This document shows positions 46,374 through 59,347 of a stretch of 64,000 nt of DNA, in pieces (the stretch's first letter is position 1; each line of letters opens with the position of its first letter). Source of the DNA: Gamarada debralockiae (taxonomy: Eukaryota > Ascomycota > Leotiomycetes > Helotiales > Hyphodiscaceae); contig NXFV01001910.1 in assembly GCA_002803225.1 (NCBI GenBank), positions 34,963 to 98,962 on the forward strand. Reading direction: 5' to 3'. Below the pieces are notes generated by a model that was not told where the DNA came from, did no database searches, and worked only from the letters and a program-made list of their open reading frames with translations. The translations under genes were made by a program, and so were the position numbers.

Positions 46374-49300
46374 ATGAGCAATCTTCTCTGGAAATACTAC
46401 CTCGAGGATGACCTCGACAAATTTCGCCGTCTTTTGGCAAATGCCAGTCATAATACACAGCATGCACCCAAAGGCCATGCTGGAGGGGCAGGCCATGGGA
46501 ATAGCTTTGGCAGCATCGTAGGAAGTCCGGGAGGATTTGGCACATCTCCGAAGACTATCATGAAGAATCGGAAAGTTTCAGGTCAGATTGGAAATACGAG
46601 TGGCACAAAGGGCGCAAATCCGGTCCTCAGTCGGGCGGATATCAACAGCAGAGATCATGCCGGACTTACGGTCTTACACCGAGCTGCGTCCTCGACTACT
46701 AAGAACGCGATAAGCTTTGCTCTGGCTCTTACTGAGCATCCTTTCGTCGATCTATACATTCAGGACACAGAGAATGGGTGGACAGCATTACACAGGGCAC
46801 TGTATTTCGGCAACGTTACTATTGCTCGTGCAATTATCGAACGGGACAGACGAGACCCGAACGGCCCGGGAGGTACCACTGCGTCCAGAGCTGGCTCTTC
46901 TGTTATCAAAATCAAGGATCGTGAGGGAAACAGTCCTTTTGATGTTTACAATGCCACAATTGCGAGACGAAACCTTCCGCGTGGTGAGGAGGAAGAGGGG
47001 TCCGATGATAGCTCCGAGGATGAGGCCGAGTCCATTCCAGAGGGGCTAAAAAGTACTGGAAATGCTGAGAATTTGTCGGTAAATGGAGATGAGATCTTTT
47101 TCTGGGGATCAAGCAAGAACCATACCCTTGGTTTCGGAGATGGCGACGATCGACAGCACCCAGAAAAGATCACGTTGAAACGACCGGATCACCTCCTCTT
47201 TCGGTTTTATCGCGAGTATTTGGAATCCATATACAGCTCCGGTGAGCATCCACAGAGTCACTCGTCCAAGTCAGTTCCAAAATCATTGGACGAACTTCCC
47301 AGCCTCATTCTCAATCGCCCAATAGTCGTACAGGATGTTACATTGTCCAAGCTTCATAGCGCCATCCTGACGACAGACCCGGAGGCAAATCTCTACATCT
47401 GTGGCTTCGGTCCTGGAGGAAGGCTGGGAACCGGCGATGAAGTGACTAGGTTCACGTACACCTGCATCGAGGAAGGCGGGTTGGCTGGCAAGAAGGTTAT
47501 GACAGTGGCGCTCGGTCAGAACCATACCTTAGCTGTATCTTCTGAAGGGGAGATATTTGCATGGGGAAACAATACGTATGGTCAGCTTGGCTACTCGTTG
47601 TCACGACCTACCGTAAAAGACGAAGAACCATTTTGTTCAACCCCACGACAAATTTTCGGCCCTCTGAAAAGGGAGACTATCATTGGCGTGGCCGCATCCG
47701 CCATTCACTCCGTTGCTCACACTTCGACGTCTCTCTTTACTTGGGGTAAGAATGAGGGTCAGCTAGGCTTGATGGACTCGGATTCGCGTTCTCTGGATGT
47801 TCAAGCGACTCCTCGTAGAGTCGCTGCTTCTCTATTCAAGGCTCCAATTCTGACGATTTCTGCCATCAATGGTGCGACGATCTGCCTTCTAGCAAATCAC
47901 ACGGTCTGCGTGTTTACAAACTATGGATATAATATCGTCAAGTTCCCACTGCACGAAGGTTTCAGCAACTATCATCTGCGAAAGAGCCGCTTCACCACAT
48001 ATGACGGTACTTCGAATCATATCTCCTCCATTACTGCTGGAGGGGATACGATTGCGGCCATCTCAAGCAGAGGCGACCTCTTCACTGTGAATGTGAGGAA
48101 GGTCGAGTCGAATCCTGTTTCGACGTCTACTACGAATCCATCAAAGATCAAAGGGGCATTGTCACAACCCCAACGCGTGTGGTCATTGCGCAAGGGCAAC
48201 TGGGATGGCATCAAGTCTGTCGGAATTTCCGAGAATGGCTCAGTGATTGTCTGTACTCAAGCTGGTGCTGTATGGCGTCGTGTCAAGAGAGCCAAGATCA
48301 AGGATACGTACACGGCCACTGGGGACTTCAATCGAAAAGACTTTAAATTTCAGCGGGTCCCCGGCCTCACGAAGGTAGCGGCTGTCCGTAGTACCCCCTT
48401 CGGCGTCTATGCGGCCATTCGGAAGGATTGCGATGTGACCCAGAACCAAATTTTGGTGAACGATCAGAACCTTTGGCAAGATGTCAGTCCTCTACTCAGC
48501 CTCCGAGATCTGGAGGTTTCTGTGCCATTGCAGGAGGAATATACGGAAAACCCAAGATTCGAGGCACCGGCTTTGCCAAAAGACCACTTTGACTCTGTCA
48601 AACGGGCCGTTTTATCGTCACCCGACATTGAAGCTGATGTCAGTAGCCATTTACTGAGCATCGATCGGGAAAGTTACGACGTCGAACTCTGCACGACAAC
48701 ATCCGATGTGCGCATCCCAGTTCATGGGTTCATGCTTAGCGCAAGGAGTTCAATATTAAGAGCCGCCCTGACCAAATTTCGTCTGACTGGATCTTCCTCT
48801 TTGCCCGATGTTTTCGCAATCGAAGATTCCGATTCTCAATCTCTGGACTCCTCTCAATCACCAGTCCGCATCATCTTTCAAGGATTAGACTTCATTACCA
48901 TCATCAACCTGGCGGTTTACTTGTACATAGACACGGTTGTGGACGTGTGGCACTTTACGCGCCAGTACCCCAAAATGGCTTTCAGATACCGGCAAGTGCG
49001 TATTGAGGTTATGAAGACCGCTGGATATCTGAAAATGGGCAAGTTGGAGTCCGCTGTGCGCTTGATGTCTGAGCCGGAGCGACGGATGAACGTTGATATG
49101 GCCATTGCGATTCAAGATCCTACTTATTTCGAGGATGGAGACATTCTTATTGAACTGAATGGGCCTGAGGTTCTCGCTCATAGTTCTCTCTTGTGTCAAA
49201 GATGTCCGTTCTTCCAAGGACTTTTCAATGGCCGTGCTGGTGGACAATGGCTCGCTGGTCGTCGTCAAGAGGATTCAAAGGCCGTTCGGATTGATTTGAA

Positions 49301-51256
49301 ACATATCGCACCAGAAACATTCGAGCTTGTCCTACGACATCTATACGCTGACATTGGCACAGAGCTATTCGATGATGTTGTTTCGCGTGACATTGATGAG
49401 TTCTCTGAGCTTGTCATGGATGTGATGGGTGTCGCCAACGAGTTGATGCTTGACAGGCTGTCCCAGATCTGTCAGGAGGTCATTGGTCGCTTTGGTGAGT
49501 GTGTTATATTCGTTGTTTTTTCCTAATATCTCAATGAGATGTCAAACGATGAGCAGCTCAACTTTTCAAGCCCACCTACCATTCGGAAAGCTGGAAACAT
49601 TCTGACGACCTTGCAGTCAACACCCGCAATATTTCCCAGCTCCTCAACGTTATCGCACCTTGCTCCGTCACAGAATTCAAGAATGCCGGACTCGAATATA
49701 TCTGTCTCCAGCTGGAGTCGATGCTTGAAAATTATTTGATTGATGATCTTGATGAGGATCTCCTCTTGGAATTAGACGAAGTTGTTCGCGCAAATCAATT
49801 GAACTGCCTTCCATTCGCAAAGAGCGGCAGAGCCGAGCTTGACCTGCACGAGCGACACCCAAGTCTGGCAGGTGATATCGACGAGGAAAGGCAACGCAGA
49901 GTCCGAGACATGACATTCCGAGCAAATCTTAGAGATGACGATAGCCGATTATCTACGTCGTTTCGACACCGAGTCGGAAGTCTGGATGATCTGCTTTCTG
50001 CTTCTCCCTCCCAGGACAAGGTCCGAAGAAAATCCAAGGCGGCTAAGAATGCACCTTTCAGTCCCAGCATCCGTCCGAAAGACTCCATGGTGGATCTCAT
50101 GTTTGACATGGACGATGACGATCCGTTGGCCCTTGGAAGTCCCAAATCTCCAGCTCTGAAGCCCGTGTTCGGTCTAACTTCTTCCCGAAGAACAGGCTCG
50201 TCAACACCGAAGGCTAAATGGGATGATATAGACCCCGAAGTCATTCTGGATGAGCAGCCGTCTTCCATACCCTCCTCTGTTCCGAAAACACCCGCTGGGT
50301 TAGGCATTCACAATGACGGCAAGAGTCCACCATGTACTACGGTCACAAAGACATGGTCTTCTCCTGCTTTGCCCTCGACCAAGCTAGATATGAGGGAAAT
50401 CATGGCACAAGCTTCTTCGAGCCGAACATCCAATCTTTCTATGAGCCTCTCAGCCCAGAAAGTGAGAGATGAGAATGCAAAAGCTGAAGCGCTCAGTAAG
50501 GCATCTGCGCCCAAGCTATCGCAAAAGGAGCGAAAGAAGCAGCAACAGCAAGCACTGCACCAGGCTATGACACAGCCGGTAACCATACAAGATAGAGCTG
50601 ATGGGAAGCCATCGTCGCCTTGGCAACTAGCTACGACTGGTCCGAAGACCTCTCTGAAGGAAGTGCTGAGCGAGCCTAATACCTCGCCGTTGTCGGTACC
50701 CACCAAATCTCTGGGTTCACCCATTCCAATGAAGCCATTGACACCCAGGAGGACCGCATCTCCTGACACGCGCTTTGCGGGCCAATCGAGAAACAACAGC
50801 AGCAGCAATCTTGCGAAGACAGAACAATCGTCATCTGCTGGACCGTCAAGACCTTACCAACGACAACAAGCGAAGTCATCGCCTCTCGTTCCACACTCCA
50901 AATTTTACACGGCGCCTACTGCCAAAGCTGAGCCATCCCTTCAATTGTCTATGGCGGATATCATCGGGCAGCAGAGACGAGAGCAGGAAGTAATCAAAGA
51001 GGCCGTAGCAAAGAGAAGCCTCCAGGAGATTCAAGAAGAACAAGCATTTCAGGAATGGTGGGATGTGGAAAGTAAGCGTGCACAGGAAGAAGAGGCTGCC
51101 AAAGCGAAAGCCCCTGCTCCTGGATCGGGGAGAGGCGGCAAATCTGGCGGTGGCAGAGGAAAGAGTGGATGTGGAAGAGGTAGCAGAGGTCGTGGTGAGA
51201 GCTCAAGGGGTGGTGCGAGAGGGAGGGGCCAAGAGAAGGGCACGCCGGCGGGGTAA
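46374..51256 (+). CDS. Ankyrin/RCC1/BTB protein of the IBtk type (putative CUL3 adaptor)
   Basis: Exon 1 (46374-49494) and exon 2 (49617-51256) join in phase 1 to 1,586 residues. The order is: a short helical start (MSNLLWKYYLEDDLDKFRRL); ankyrin repeats (~90-165, AGLTVLHRAAS and GWTALHRALYFGNVTIARAI); RCC1 propeller repeats (~240-480, EIFFWGSSKNHTLGFGDGDD, EIFAWGNNTYGQLGY, LFTWGKNEGQLG); a BTB domain (~775, DVELCTTTSDVRIPVHGFML); a second BTB domain (~920, DILIELNGPEVLAHSSLLCQ); a disordered Ser/Pro-rich region; and an Arg/Gly-rich tail. This matches metazoan inhibitor of Bruton tyrosine kinase, a CUL3 substrate adaptor; fungal relatives probably do the same. The exon joint ERF to VNTRNISQLL keeps the helix after BTB2 intact. 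Confidence 0.9.
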
Positions 51257-51713
51257 TTCTGACTGTGTGCTGCACATATATATAGATTAGAGGCGTTGGG
51301 AGATTGGCTGCATCGCTCCGCATATGATCGTCGAGCTGGCGTTCATGATATTTTAATACATCGACTTCTCTGTTGAAGAATCCTGACAGTTCACTATCTC
51401 TAGGAAGTGGCAGTTCCACGTGGAGGAAGGGCAGAAAGGTACCAAGTCTCAAGGCGTAGGGCAGCATATACCAACCACACTAAAGTGCGATAGCAGATAT
51501 CAAGCCCTTTCAATCCGTTCTAACGTTGAACAGTCTGAAGAGGATCAACTGGAGGGAGGCCATGAAACACTCAGTCTAATTCAAGACACCAGAACCCCTT
51601 GGCACGTGCTCGCTACACCTTCAATCTGCAGGTCGCCCACAAGAGCAGTTCCAAGCGCAACCGACCTCACTCTTCTTCTCTTCCACAACTTCTTTCTTTC
51701 AGAAAATTCAAAC
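51257..51713. other. Intergenic, no gene seen
   Basis: About 460 bases between the BTB gene and the first HET relic. The sequence before 51714 is CT-rich, like a former promoter. Confidence 0.4.
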
Positions 51714-52077
51714 ATGGCTACCTCGTCTTCATACACATACCAGCCCTTAAATTACGAAGGTCATGAGATACGAGTACTAAGCTTTATCCTTCACCACTTT
51801 TCTCGGGCCAAGTCAAATGTTTGCCATAACAACCAGCTTATTATCTGCGCCGAGCTACAGAGTGTCTTATTGCGTAAGGACAACGACTTTTCTGATATCA
51901 TCAAGTTCCCAGGAAATTGCTGACCATCTAGTGGGGAGAATCCGCAGAAACATTGTCTATGCGGCTAGGGGATCCTTCTTCCCGATCAAGGTCGACCTTT
52001 ATCGGACTTTACAGAGGCTACGAAGCACAACATTATCGTTTCATATCTGGGTTGCTGCTATCTGCATCTACTTTTGA
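51714..52077 (+). pseudogene. HET-domain (heterokaryon incompatibility) gene relic
   Basis: ATG 51714 starts MATSSSYTYQPLNYEGHEIR, which matches the YxPL-x-xxEIRVL opening of HET proteins. The reading degenerates after about 30 codons. In another frame (about 51,925-52,077) it recovers the next HET motif: DLYRTLQRLRSTTLSFHIWV then AAICI. This corresponds to the conserved NLYxALxxLR...WVDAICI(D/N)Q core with Asp replaced by Ala, followed by a stop. The central YxALSYxWG motif is missing or unrecognisable. It is a truncated, frameshifted relic of a non-self recognition gene. Confidence 0.55.
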
Positions 52078-53719
52078 TCGGCCTCAGGCGAAATGCCGCT
52101 AAAAGCTGAGGTTTTGACCTCGATTTTCCGAGGGTATTCGTTCAGGACATAGATTAGTAAAACCCGGAAGAAATAAACCCCCTCAACCCCGGCGGCAAGG
52201 CTACATCGGAATACCAGCGGGAAGTGACTCAATGCAATCACATCTCTCAAGTACTACTCATCCGCTATTAACCAGTGCTATCCTCCTGCTCTCCCTGCTC
52301 AGACAGATATTGCTCAACCTCTACTTACCCTCCTTTCCGCGCTTACTATACGACCACACTTGCACACCTTCCATCCGCGGTTGTGGCTCCGCGAGCCAGT
52401 TTTGACTTGATTAGGCGGAGGTCCCGAGACATAAACAAAGCGAGGCTGTCGCAGTCCGAGGGCGACGGACCTTAAAGAGTAACAAAGCAACCCCATCCCA
52501 AATTCTTGGGAAAGGCCACGTAGCCACGAACAAGAAGAAGCAATAGATGAAATTAGGGCATCAGATATAGAGAAATATTGTTCATATCGAAATTTAGCAA
52601 TTCAAGTTCTTACTGCAATTGGAGTTACGAGATGACAATTTCGTATGAGCTTGGAATATCAAAATAGAAGTCTGTGGAGCTTATGGGTTTCTCCGAATTT
52701 TGCCATACGAAGGCTGTTGATGATGATCTGGCATCTGTGAGAGTGACAAGCTGTAGTCCAACCGGCAGAGATGAAAGGGCATACCAATGGGATTGCAGGT
52801 CCAAGACTTACCTCATCCTCGACTGCCAGAGGTTGTAGATGTGCATATTGAATGGCAGTCTTCATTCTTCTGCCAGAAGCAGTGCTGTTAGTGAAATGGA
52901 CCGCACAAATTACAATAAAATGCCAATCACCTTTGAATACAATCTCAGCAGCATCAGAACTCGAAACACAGTTATCATGCGTAGATAACATTAGCAGCCC
53001 TGATATTTGCTCCAACTGTGTAATACTTTCACTGCTATTGGAGGCTGAGACTTCACCGTTGAAGAGTATCTGTAGGTTGATAGCCATTTCGAAGAAAGTT
53101 GAATAGTTTCTCGCAACATAACTCTTGAGATTAGTTCCATAATAATGCCAAAGGGCGATGATAGTAAGCATAACGCAAATTGAATACTACATACACTATT
53201 AATACAGCATTCGGTCTTTCAGTGCTTCAAGGTGCAAACGAACTTTGACTTAGACGGCCCAATGCCGCCGACAATGACCAGTTGGTTCAGTTCATACTCA
53301 AATTGACGCGGCAAATATCCCGAGTTCTGCCTCTTTGGCATTCGGACAAGGACTGCCATGCCGAGCATTTCCGGCTGGGCCCCCTGGAAGTTTATGCGAC
53401 GGATGATGTGCGGCATCTAAACCTAATTCGTCTTCCAAGGGGGCTGGCAATAATTTCCGGAAAGTATTTTCTTGGTCATGCAATGCCACGTGCCTTAATA
53501 CTATCCTTGATGCCCCGCGGAGGTGCAGGCAGTTTTGCAGACCGCCTTGGCAGAACATGCTCCCTAATTTTCTTTCTTCTTTACTAACACCACACAAACA
53601 CAACTTGTGTTGTTGCAAGGTGGTGTGCAAAATTTTAGCCCTGGCACCTCCGTCAACATCCTTACTGATTTCTAACCCGGATGCTCTGAGCAAACGAGAT
53701 TCAGACCAGCGCGGCTGGT
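52078..53719. other. Stretch with one unplaced open frame
   Basis: About 1.6 kb. The minus-strand frame 52659-53171 (170 codons) contains IALWHYYGTNLKSYVARNYS, FKGDWHFI and two internal GT...AG pairs that could be introns, so it may be a fragment of a multi-exon gene; I do not recognise a family. Other frames lack features. Confidence 0.3.
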
Positions 53720-55192
53720 ATGAGCAGTGATGGAGGCGATATGTCTCCAGTCCCTCCTGTGTATATAAATACAATCAGAAAGTCCTTGAAGAGGAACCTC
53801 ACATCTGCTAGAATTCGAATGAATATGAGCCCTTCGGTTATCCAACAGCCAGTGCGCCCCAATTCGGAGAACCCTCCAGTTGGCTTCAAGTCAAGGTTTC
53901 GAAGAATAGTTCGCAACTTTACTCCTTCGTAAGTTCCCCTGATATCGGGAAGTAACTTGGGCCTGATCTCTGACCTCTTGCCACAGATGGTTCGCCATAA
54001 CCATGGGAACTGGCGTAATCGCGGTTCTGCTCTTCAAACTGCCATACAACGGAAAATGGCTGTATCTGTTATCAATCATCATATTTGTTCTTGACATTGC
54101 AATGTATACTCTTTTCTGCTTAATCTCAGCCTTGCGATACATACTCTATCCCGAAATATGGCAAGCCATGTTAAATCACCCGACCGAATCGTTATTCCTG
54201 GGAACCTGCCCTATGGGCCTTGGTATCCTTATTCAGATGATCATAAACGTTTGCGTCCCAGCCTGGGGTCCTTGGGCAGTGACTCTGGCTTGGACCTTAT
54301 GGTGGATCGAAGTTGTGACGTCGGTGGCAATCTGTTTCTATCTACCCTATACCATGTACGTCTCTGGTTATACCAAATCTCAATTATATCCTTGACTAAT
54401 GGCTGAACGCAGTATGTCTATTCACAAGACTGAAATTGCCTCTATGACAACTCTATGGCTGCTGCCTATCGTTTCAGCAGTTATTGCTGCAGCAACCGGA
54501 GGTATGGTCGCAGGCACTTTGACCAATCCTACACATAGTCTCTGGACTTTGATTGTCAGCTATATCCTCTGGGGGATTGGTGTACCCCTTGCAATTTTCA
54601 CGTTGGTGCTCTATTACCATCGGTTGACAATGCATAAACTTCCTCCACCAGCCGTCATTTCCTCAGTTTTCCTCCCCCTGGGTCCACTCGGCGAAGGAGG
54701 GTTCGGGATCATGAAGATAGGTCAAGTTGCATTGACAGTCTTCCCAGAGACGAACACTGTTATACCTTCTGCTGGCGAGATTGTGTATGTATTTGGCTTC
54801 TTAACAGCTCTTCTGATGTGGGGGTTTGGACTTGCGTGGCTATCTTGGGCCTTGGCTTCTTTTGGGAGATCAAAATCTCCGTTCAACATGGGTTGGTGGA
54901 GTATCGTATTTGCTACAGGTGTCTTCACGGGCTCAACCATAACGTTGGGACAGGAAATGCCGTCGACGTTCTTTGATGTCCTCGGAACCGTAAGTTTTCG
55001 TTGACTACCTCTGTTTACTATAATAGAGTACGAGGCTAATTCACATCTTAGATATTCACTGTTATAGTTGTATTGTTCTGGATGGTCGCTTCTGTATATA
55101 CTGTTCGTGGAACAATCTCTGGGGCTTTGTTCTTTTCGCCTTGTCTCGCAGATCTCCCGGATCCAGAGGAGATGTCGATTATAGAACCTTAG
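53720..55192 (+). CDS. TDT-family transporter (SSU1-type sulfite pump / malic acid transporter)
   Basis: Exons 53720-53928, 53987-54355, 54413-54989 and 55052-55192 join to 431 residues, closing at TAG 55190-55192. A soluble N-terminus of ~80 residues is followed by about ten hydrophobic segments. The family signature NFTPSWFAITMGTGVIAVLL opens the first helix, with LGTCPMGLGILIQMI, LPIVSAVIAAATGG, FLPLGPLGEGGFGIMKIGQV and FNMGWWSIVFATGVFTGSTI later. In yeast SSU1 exports sulfite at the plasma membrane, and close relatives move C4-dicarboxylates; LPLGPxGxGG is shared by both. Introns are 57-62 nt with good consensus. The protein appears intact although it sits between two HET relics. Confidence 0.9.
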
Positions 55193-55942
55193 ACCTTAAA
55201 AGTTAACACTATCATGGCAGTTGCTCGAGCTTAATGAACGCTTGCCCGACCGCCGTCATTCTCAGCATATGTTTAGATTTAGATAGATATATTTTTATAA
55301 ATAGAAACCTTATTTCGTCGAAGCAGACTACAACCCGAACGACTACATGGCTATATGTTCATATTTTCCCCAACTGTATTTGGTTAGGCGTAACGTCAGT
55401 GTCGACACCGGTCCACTTATCAATCGCCTTAATTCGTCCCTCTTAGCCTCCTCCCCTTTCGCACCAACGCCCATCCTCTTCAGTCCGTCGACCCTAGTAG
55501 CTCCGCAAAACAGCACCCTATCCATGCGACTTGGTCTCCGTCAATTCCTCTTCGCATTGGAATCCCCATGTGAATCCCTCGTCACTATCCTCCAACCCCC
55601 ACGCGCAAGGTAAGCATCTGTAAGCTTGTGTTCAATGTGTGACCCGGTTAATCTTCACATAAACGGTCAAGAATCACTATCACCACCCGCTTATTACTGT
55701 TGAGACCTACGGAACTTGATACTGAGGGTCGTGAATTCCATGTCTCCTGGCCACTAAATTTTATAACTGCTTAAGTGGTCAGCTATTCTATGACTAAAAT
55801 CAGCCAATCAATCGATCAAGTGTCCTGACTACCCTGAGCGAATTGCCGAGAATCGAACGTAAGGGCCTCCTCAGGCCCACATCGCCCTTTTCCGCGGAGC
55901 TTAGTAAGGTTAAGCCGGGAAAATTCCTCGCCCTTCGGAATA
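55193..55942. other. Intergenic: promoter region of the zinc-cluster gene
   Basis: About 750 bases between two plus-strand genes. Frames at 55234-55613 have no domain. A tRNA-like patch (GTTCGATTCTC on the minus strand near 55,850) does not fold into a complete tRNA by eye. Confidence 0.4.
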
Positions 55943-58900
55943 GTGCTCAGCTTCCCACTTCCAACCAATTCAATGGCGGCTTCAGTTGATCTACAGATGT
56001 TAACCTCATCTCACCAAAATCAACTTCAATCCTCTACAGCCATACAGCTGGAAACGCAGCAGCGCCAAGTCATTACAGACGAAACATCCGCCTCATGCCA
56101 AAACAGCGAGGGTTCTTCGCAGCAACCAGAATTGACCATCAGGAGCCGGCGAGTCGGCAGAGCATGCGATGAATGCCGCTCGAGGAAAATCAAATGTGAT
56201 GGAAGACATCCATGCCTCCATTGCACCTTCCTTAATCATAGTAAGTGATACCTTTAGTGAACAGACCCCGTATCTGAGTCGAACAGACGACTGTACCTAC
56301 GATCGACCGAACAAACGTTCAAAACGCCTTTCTCAGAAAGACATTGAAGAACTAGAGTCGAAGTTACAACGAGCAAAAAGCATCTTGAAAGCCATTTCGC
56401 CAGATCTAGATTTGGACAGCCCGAACCTGGAAGCTGACGCGCTGAGCAAATTGCAACTCTCTCCTGCTAATGCACCGCTATCAGCAGTCACGAACTCAGA
56501 GGCTTCACATATAATCCCACAGGACCCACGACACACTGACATGCAACAAACTGTCCCATTGGAAACTGTTCTCGACGTGACTGGACAACTTGATCTTGAT
56601 GAGCAAGGCAATTGGATCTATCACGGTCATGGGTCTTCTTCTGCCTTTATACACCGCATCGGAGAACGATTTGGCAACGTATCGGACACTGGCCTCGGAA
56701 AGAATATGGTGCTGAGGCTTCGATCCATACCCCCAATCGATGAGCCGCCAAAAAGCTCAGAGGATCAATCATTCAAATCGGCACAGGACTCGATCATACT
56801 ACCTCCAAAAGATGTCGCGCTAGACTTAATTTCAAGTGCACTAGATGAGGCATGTGCTTTACTCAAGTTCGTCCACGAGCCGAGCTTCTACTCCATGCTC
56901 CATCGACTGTACGTAATCGATCCTGAGCAATACGGCTATGAAGAAAACAAGTTCTTGCCGCTACTCTACGCTGCCTTGGCTGTAGGTTATTTATTTTCGA
57001 GTAGTGAACGAGTACATTTTGGTAATGCACATGCTATATCTCAAGGGTTTGTTAATTTTTTCGTGGCCGATGTCTTTTCCTAGTCTTTTACACTAACCCA
57101 TTTCAAGCGAAAAATACTTCGTCGCTTCACGGCAACTAATTACCATTACCGAATGTCGCGACATCTGGTCACTCCAAGCTGTACTATTTATGATCATCTT
57201 CCTACAGTCATCAGCAAAAATGGCCACTTGCCACTCGTATGTTAGCGCTGCGATGGCCGCCTCGCTACAGATGGGCCTCCACCGTTGTGAGCCGGAAATT
57301 TTCGATCCCATCGAGCGCGAAACCCGCAAGAGAATCTTCTGGACGATCCGTACAATGGAGATTTATGTTATCGCGATCTTAGGGTTGCCGAGGACTGTCA
57401 GTGATGATGATATTGATCAGGAGATGCCGTTGGAGATCGATGACGAATACATAACCAAGGAAGGTGTTCTATCAATGCCAGATGGGCAGATATCGACGAT
57501 CGCAAGCTTCAATGCACACTCGAAACTTGGTCAAATCCTGGGGAAGATCGTAAGTAATGTGTATCCCACAAAACGTATGCACAGGGACGCCACCGAGAAA
57601 CCGAGAGCATATGTAGTCAACGATGGAAAGGTCCGCGAGGTGGAGAGGGATCTGCAACAGTGGGCCAGGAACCTTCCAATGCCGCTCCAGCCAGGCGCAG
57701 ACTCGCCTCAAAAGCTTCTAAGGTAGCTATCATTAGTTAACCAAACCAAGCCTCCAAACTAAATTATCTAATACGAACACAGGGTGCAACACCTCCTGCG
57801 GCTCGCATTTACGCACGTGCAACTGGTCCTTTATCGACCATTCCTACACTATATCTCATGTTCTAGGCCGGAAACTCCTATCAGTGATCAGTGTTATGCT
57901 TATGCTGCAGCGTGTGTAGACGTTGGTCGCAACGTCATTCACAATACAAGAGAAATGGAAAAGCAGAATGCAATAGCTGGGCCATATTGGTTTTCTATTT
58001 ATACAACATTCTGCGCGACGCTCTCGCTCGTTTTTTACGTCTGGGAGAATGCAGACGTTCAAGGTACCTTGCAGACTTTGAAAGACGCTGAATATGGCCG
58101 AGACGTCCTTGTCAAACTTGCTTATAGGAGTATGTCGGCAGCCAGACACTCAGAGACGATAGCTGTGAGCTTTGAGCCTCTAACTCACACCTTAAGAATT
58201 CTACTGACTATCATATAGATGATATTTAATCGCCTTCCGGAAAAATTAGGGAAAAGTCAGTGGAACCAATCGAAAATCCAGAGGAAGCGTCATACGCCAT
58301 TGTCGAATCAAGACGATGGTTACAATTGCCATGGCAATAAAGACATAGAGACACCTTATAATTTATCCGAACGCTTGCAAAACGCTAACTCATCTACCCA
58401 TTCTCAAGTTCCCACCCAGAGAACTGATGCACTGGATTTGGGCGAATCTCCGCCTCCTTCGCTAAATCCTTTGCACTTTCCAGCCATCCCTGAGAGGCCG
58501 CCACTCCGCAATTTTCCTCGATTCCTTGGGCCAGACTCGATTGAAGATCTATTCAGGCCAGACTTAGAACATTCAGAAGACTCCCTACCTCCGAGTATGG
58601 GCTCCACAGTCACCTCTCTTTCTCAAAATTTTGACTCTCTAGATCAGTATGTGAGCACGTTAGACATGCAGGAAGGGCAGGAACACCCTCATGGCATCAA
58701 CACTCCTGCGAATTTCGGAAGCCTATCCCCCTATACAAGGCCGGGCAATGCCACCTTCGATACCAGTGGAGGCGGACCTTTTATTCCCTTATCTCCGTAT
58801 CTTATACAAATGTATTCGCATACCGGTAATCACCTTGCGCCTTCGGAACCTGCCGGATTCCTCACAGATGATTACTATATAGTAGATCAAAATGATAACC

Positions 58901-58980
58901 TTCAAGAGACACAACTTCAAGAGATGACGAATGACCAAGAAATCCTTTGGACGAGACCTGAAAGATCGAACTTGGTCTAG
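55943..58980 (+). CDS. Zn(II)2Cys6 transcription factor with fungal-specific regulatory domain
   Basis: Five exons (55943-56240, 56287-57046, 57108-57722, 57783-58164, 58219-58980) join without frame conflict to 938 residues (928 if ATG 55973 is used). The zinc cluster spans the first intron: Cys75, 78, 85, 91 and 94 in VGRACDECRSRKIKCDG and CLHC, with the sixth, Cys102, in DCTYDRP after the splice. A coiled-coil dimer element follows (QKDIEELESKLQRAKSIL). The regulatory domain has AVLFMIIFLQSSAKMATCHS, SAAMAASLQMGLHR, RKRIFWTIRTMEIYVIAILG and HVQLVLYRPFLHYIS. The layout resembles cutinase/xylanase-type activators (CTF1, XlnR), but the target is unknown. Exon 3 begins after TTTCAAG, an AAG acceptor. 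Confidence 0.87.
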
Positions 58981-59347
58981 ACATCTTCTGAAGGCCTGGA
59001 GCTACACCATTGTATGGCACTTTGGAACTAGCCATATGAGCCGTCATGGATCTAGGTTGAGCTGAAGACATTGGGCAGTGACATTTCATTCAATGGAAGA
59101 TGGTATTGGGTGTGGGAGGTACGAGTGACAAGACCAAATCCCTATGTCGAGCGGTGCTGCGTGGTGCTGCGCCGCTCTCAGCCCTGCTACGCCAGATGCC
59201 TCGATAGGTGCCTGCTAAACCCATTTCAGCCCAGGAAAACCGCTCCACCACCTCGCTCTCTATTCTTTCCTTATAATAGAGACATATTCCTGTAGTAGCG
59301 TTGTTTAAGAACTTTCGTGTTCTAAGCCCTTGGAGTCCACTCAAGAA
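58981..59347. other. Intergenic, no gene seen
   Basis: About 370 bases after the zinc-cluster gene. No features were recognised. Confidence 0.4.

Noticed and set aside
53298..53774. 158-codon minus-strand frame
   Set aside because: It overlaps the start of the transporter gene on the other strand and has no domain or coding bias that I can see.
55840..55930. tRNA-like TTCGA patch on the minus strand
   Set aside because: Only a T-arm-like segment is present; I could not form matching acceptor, D and anticodon arms.
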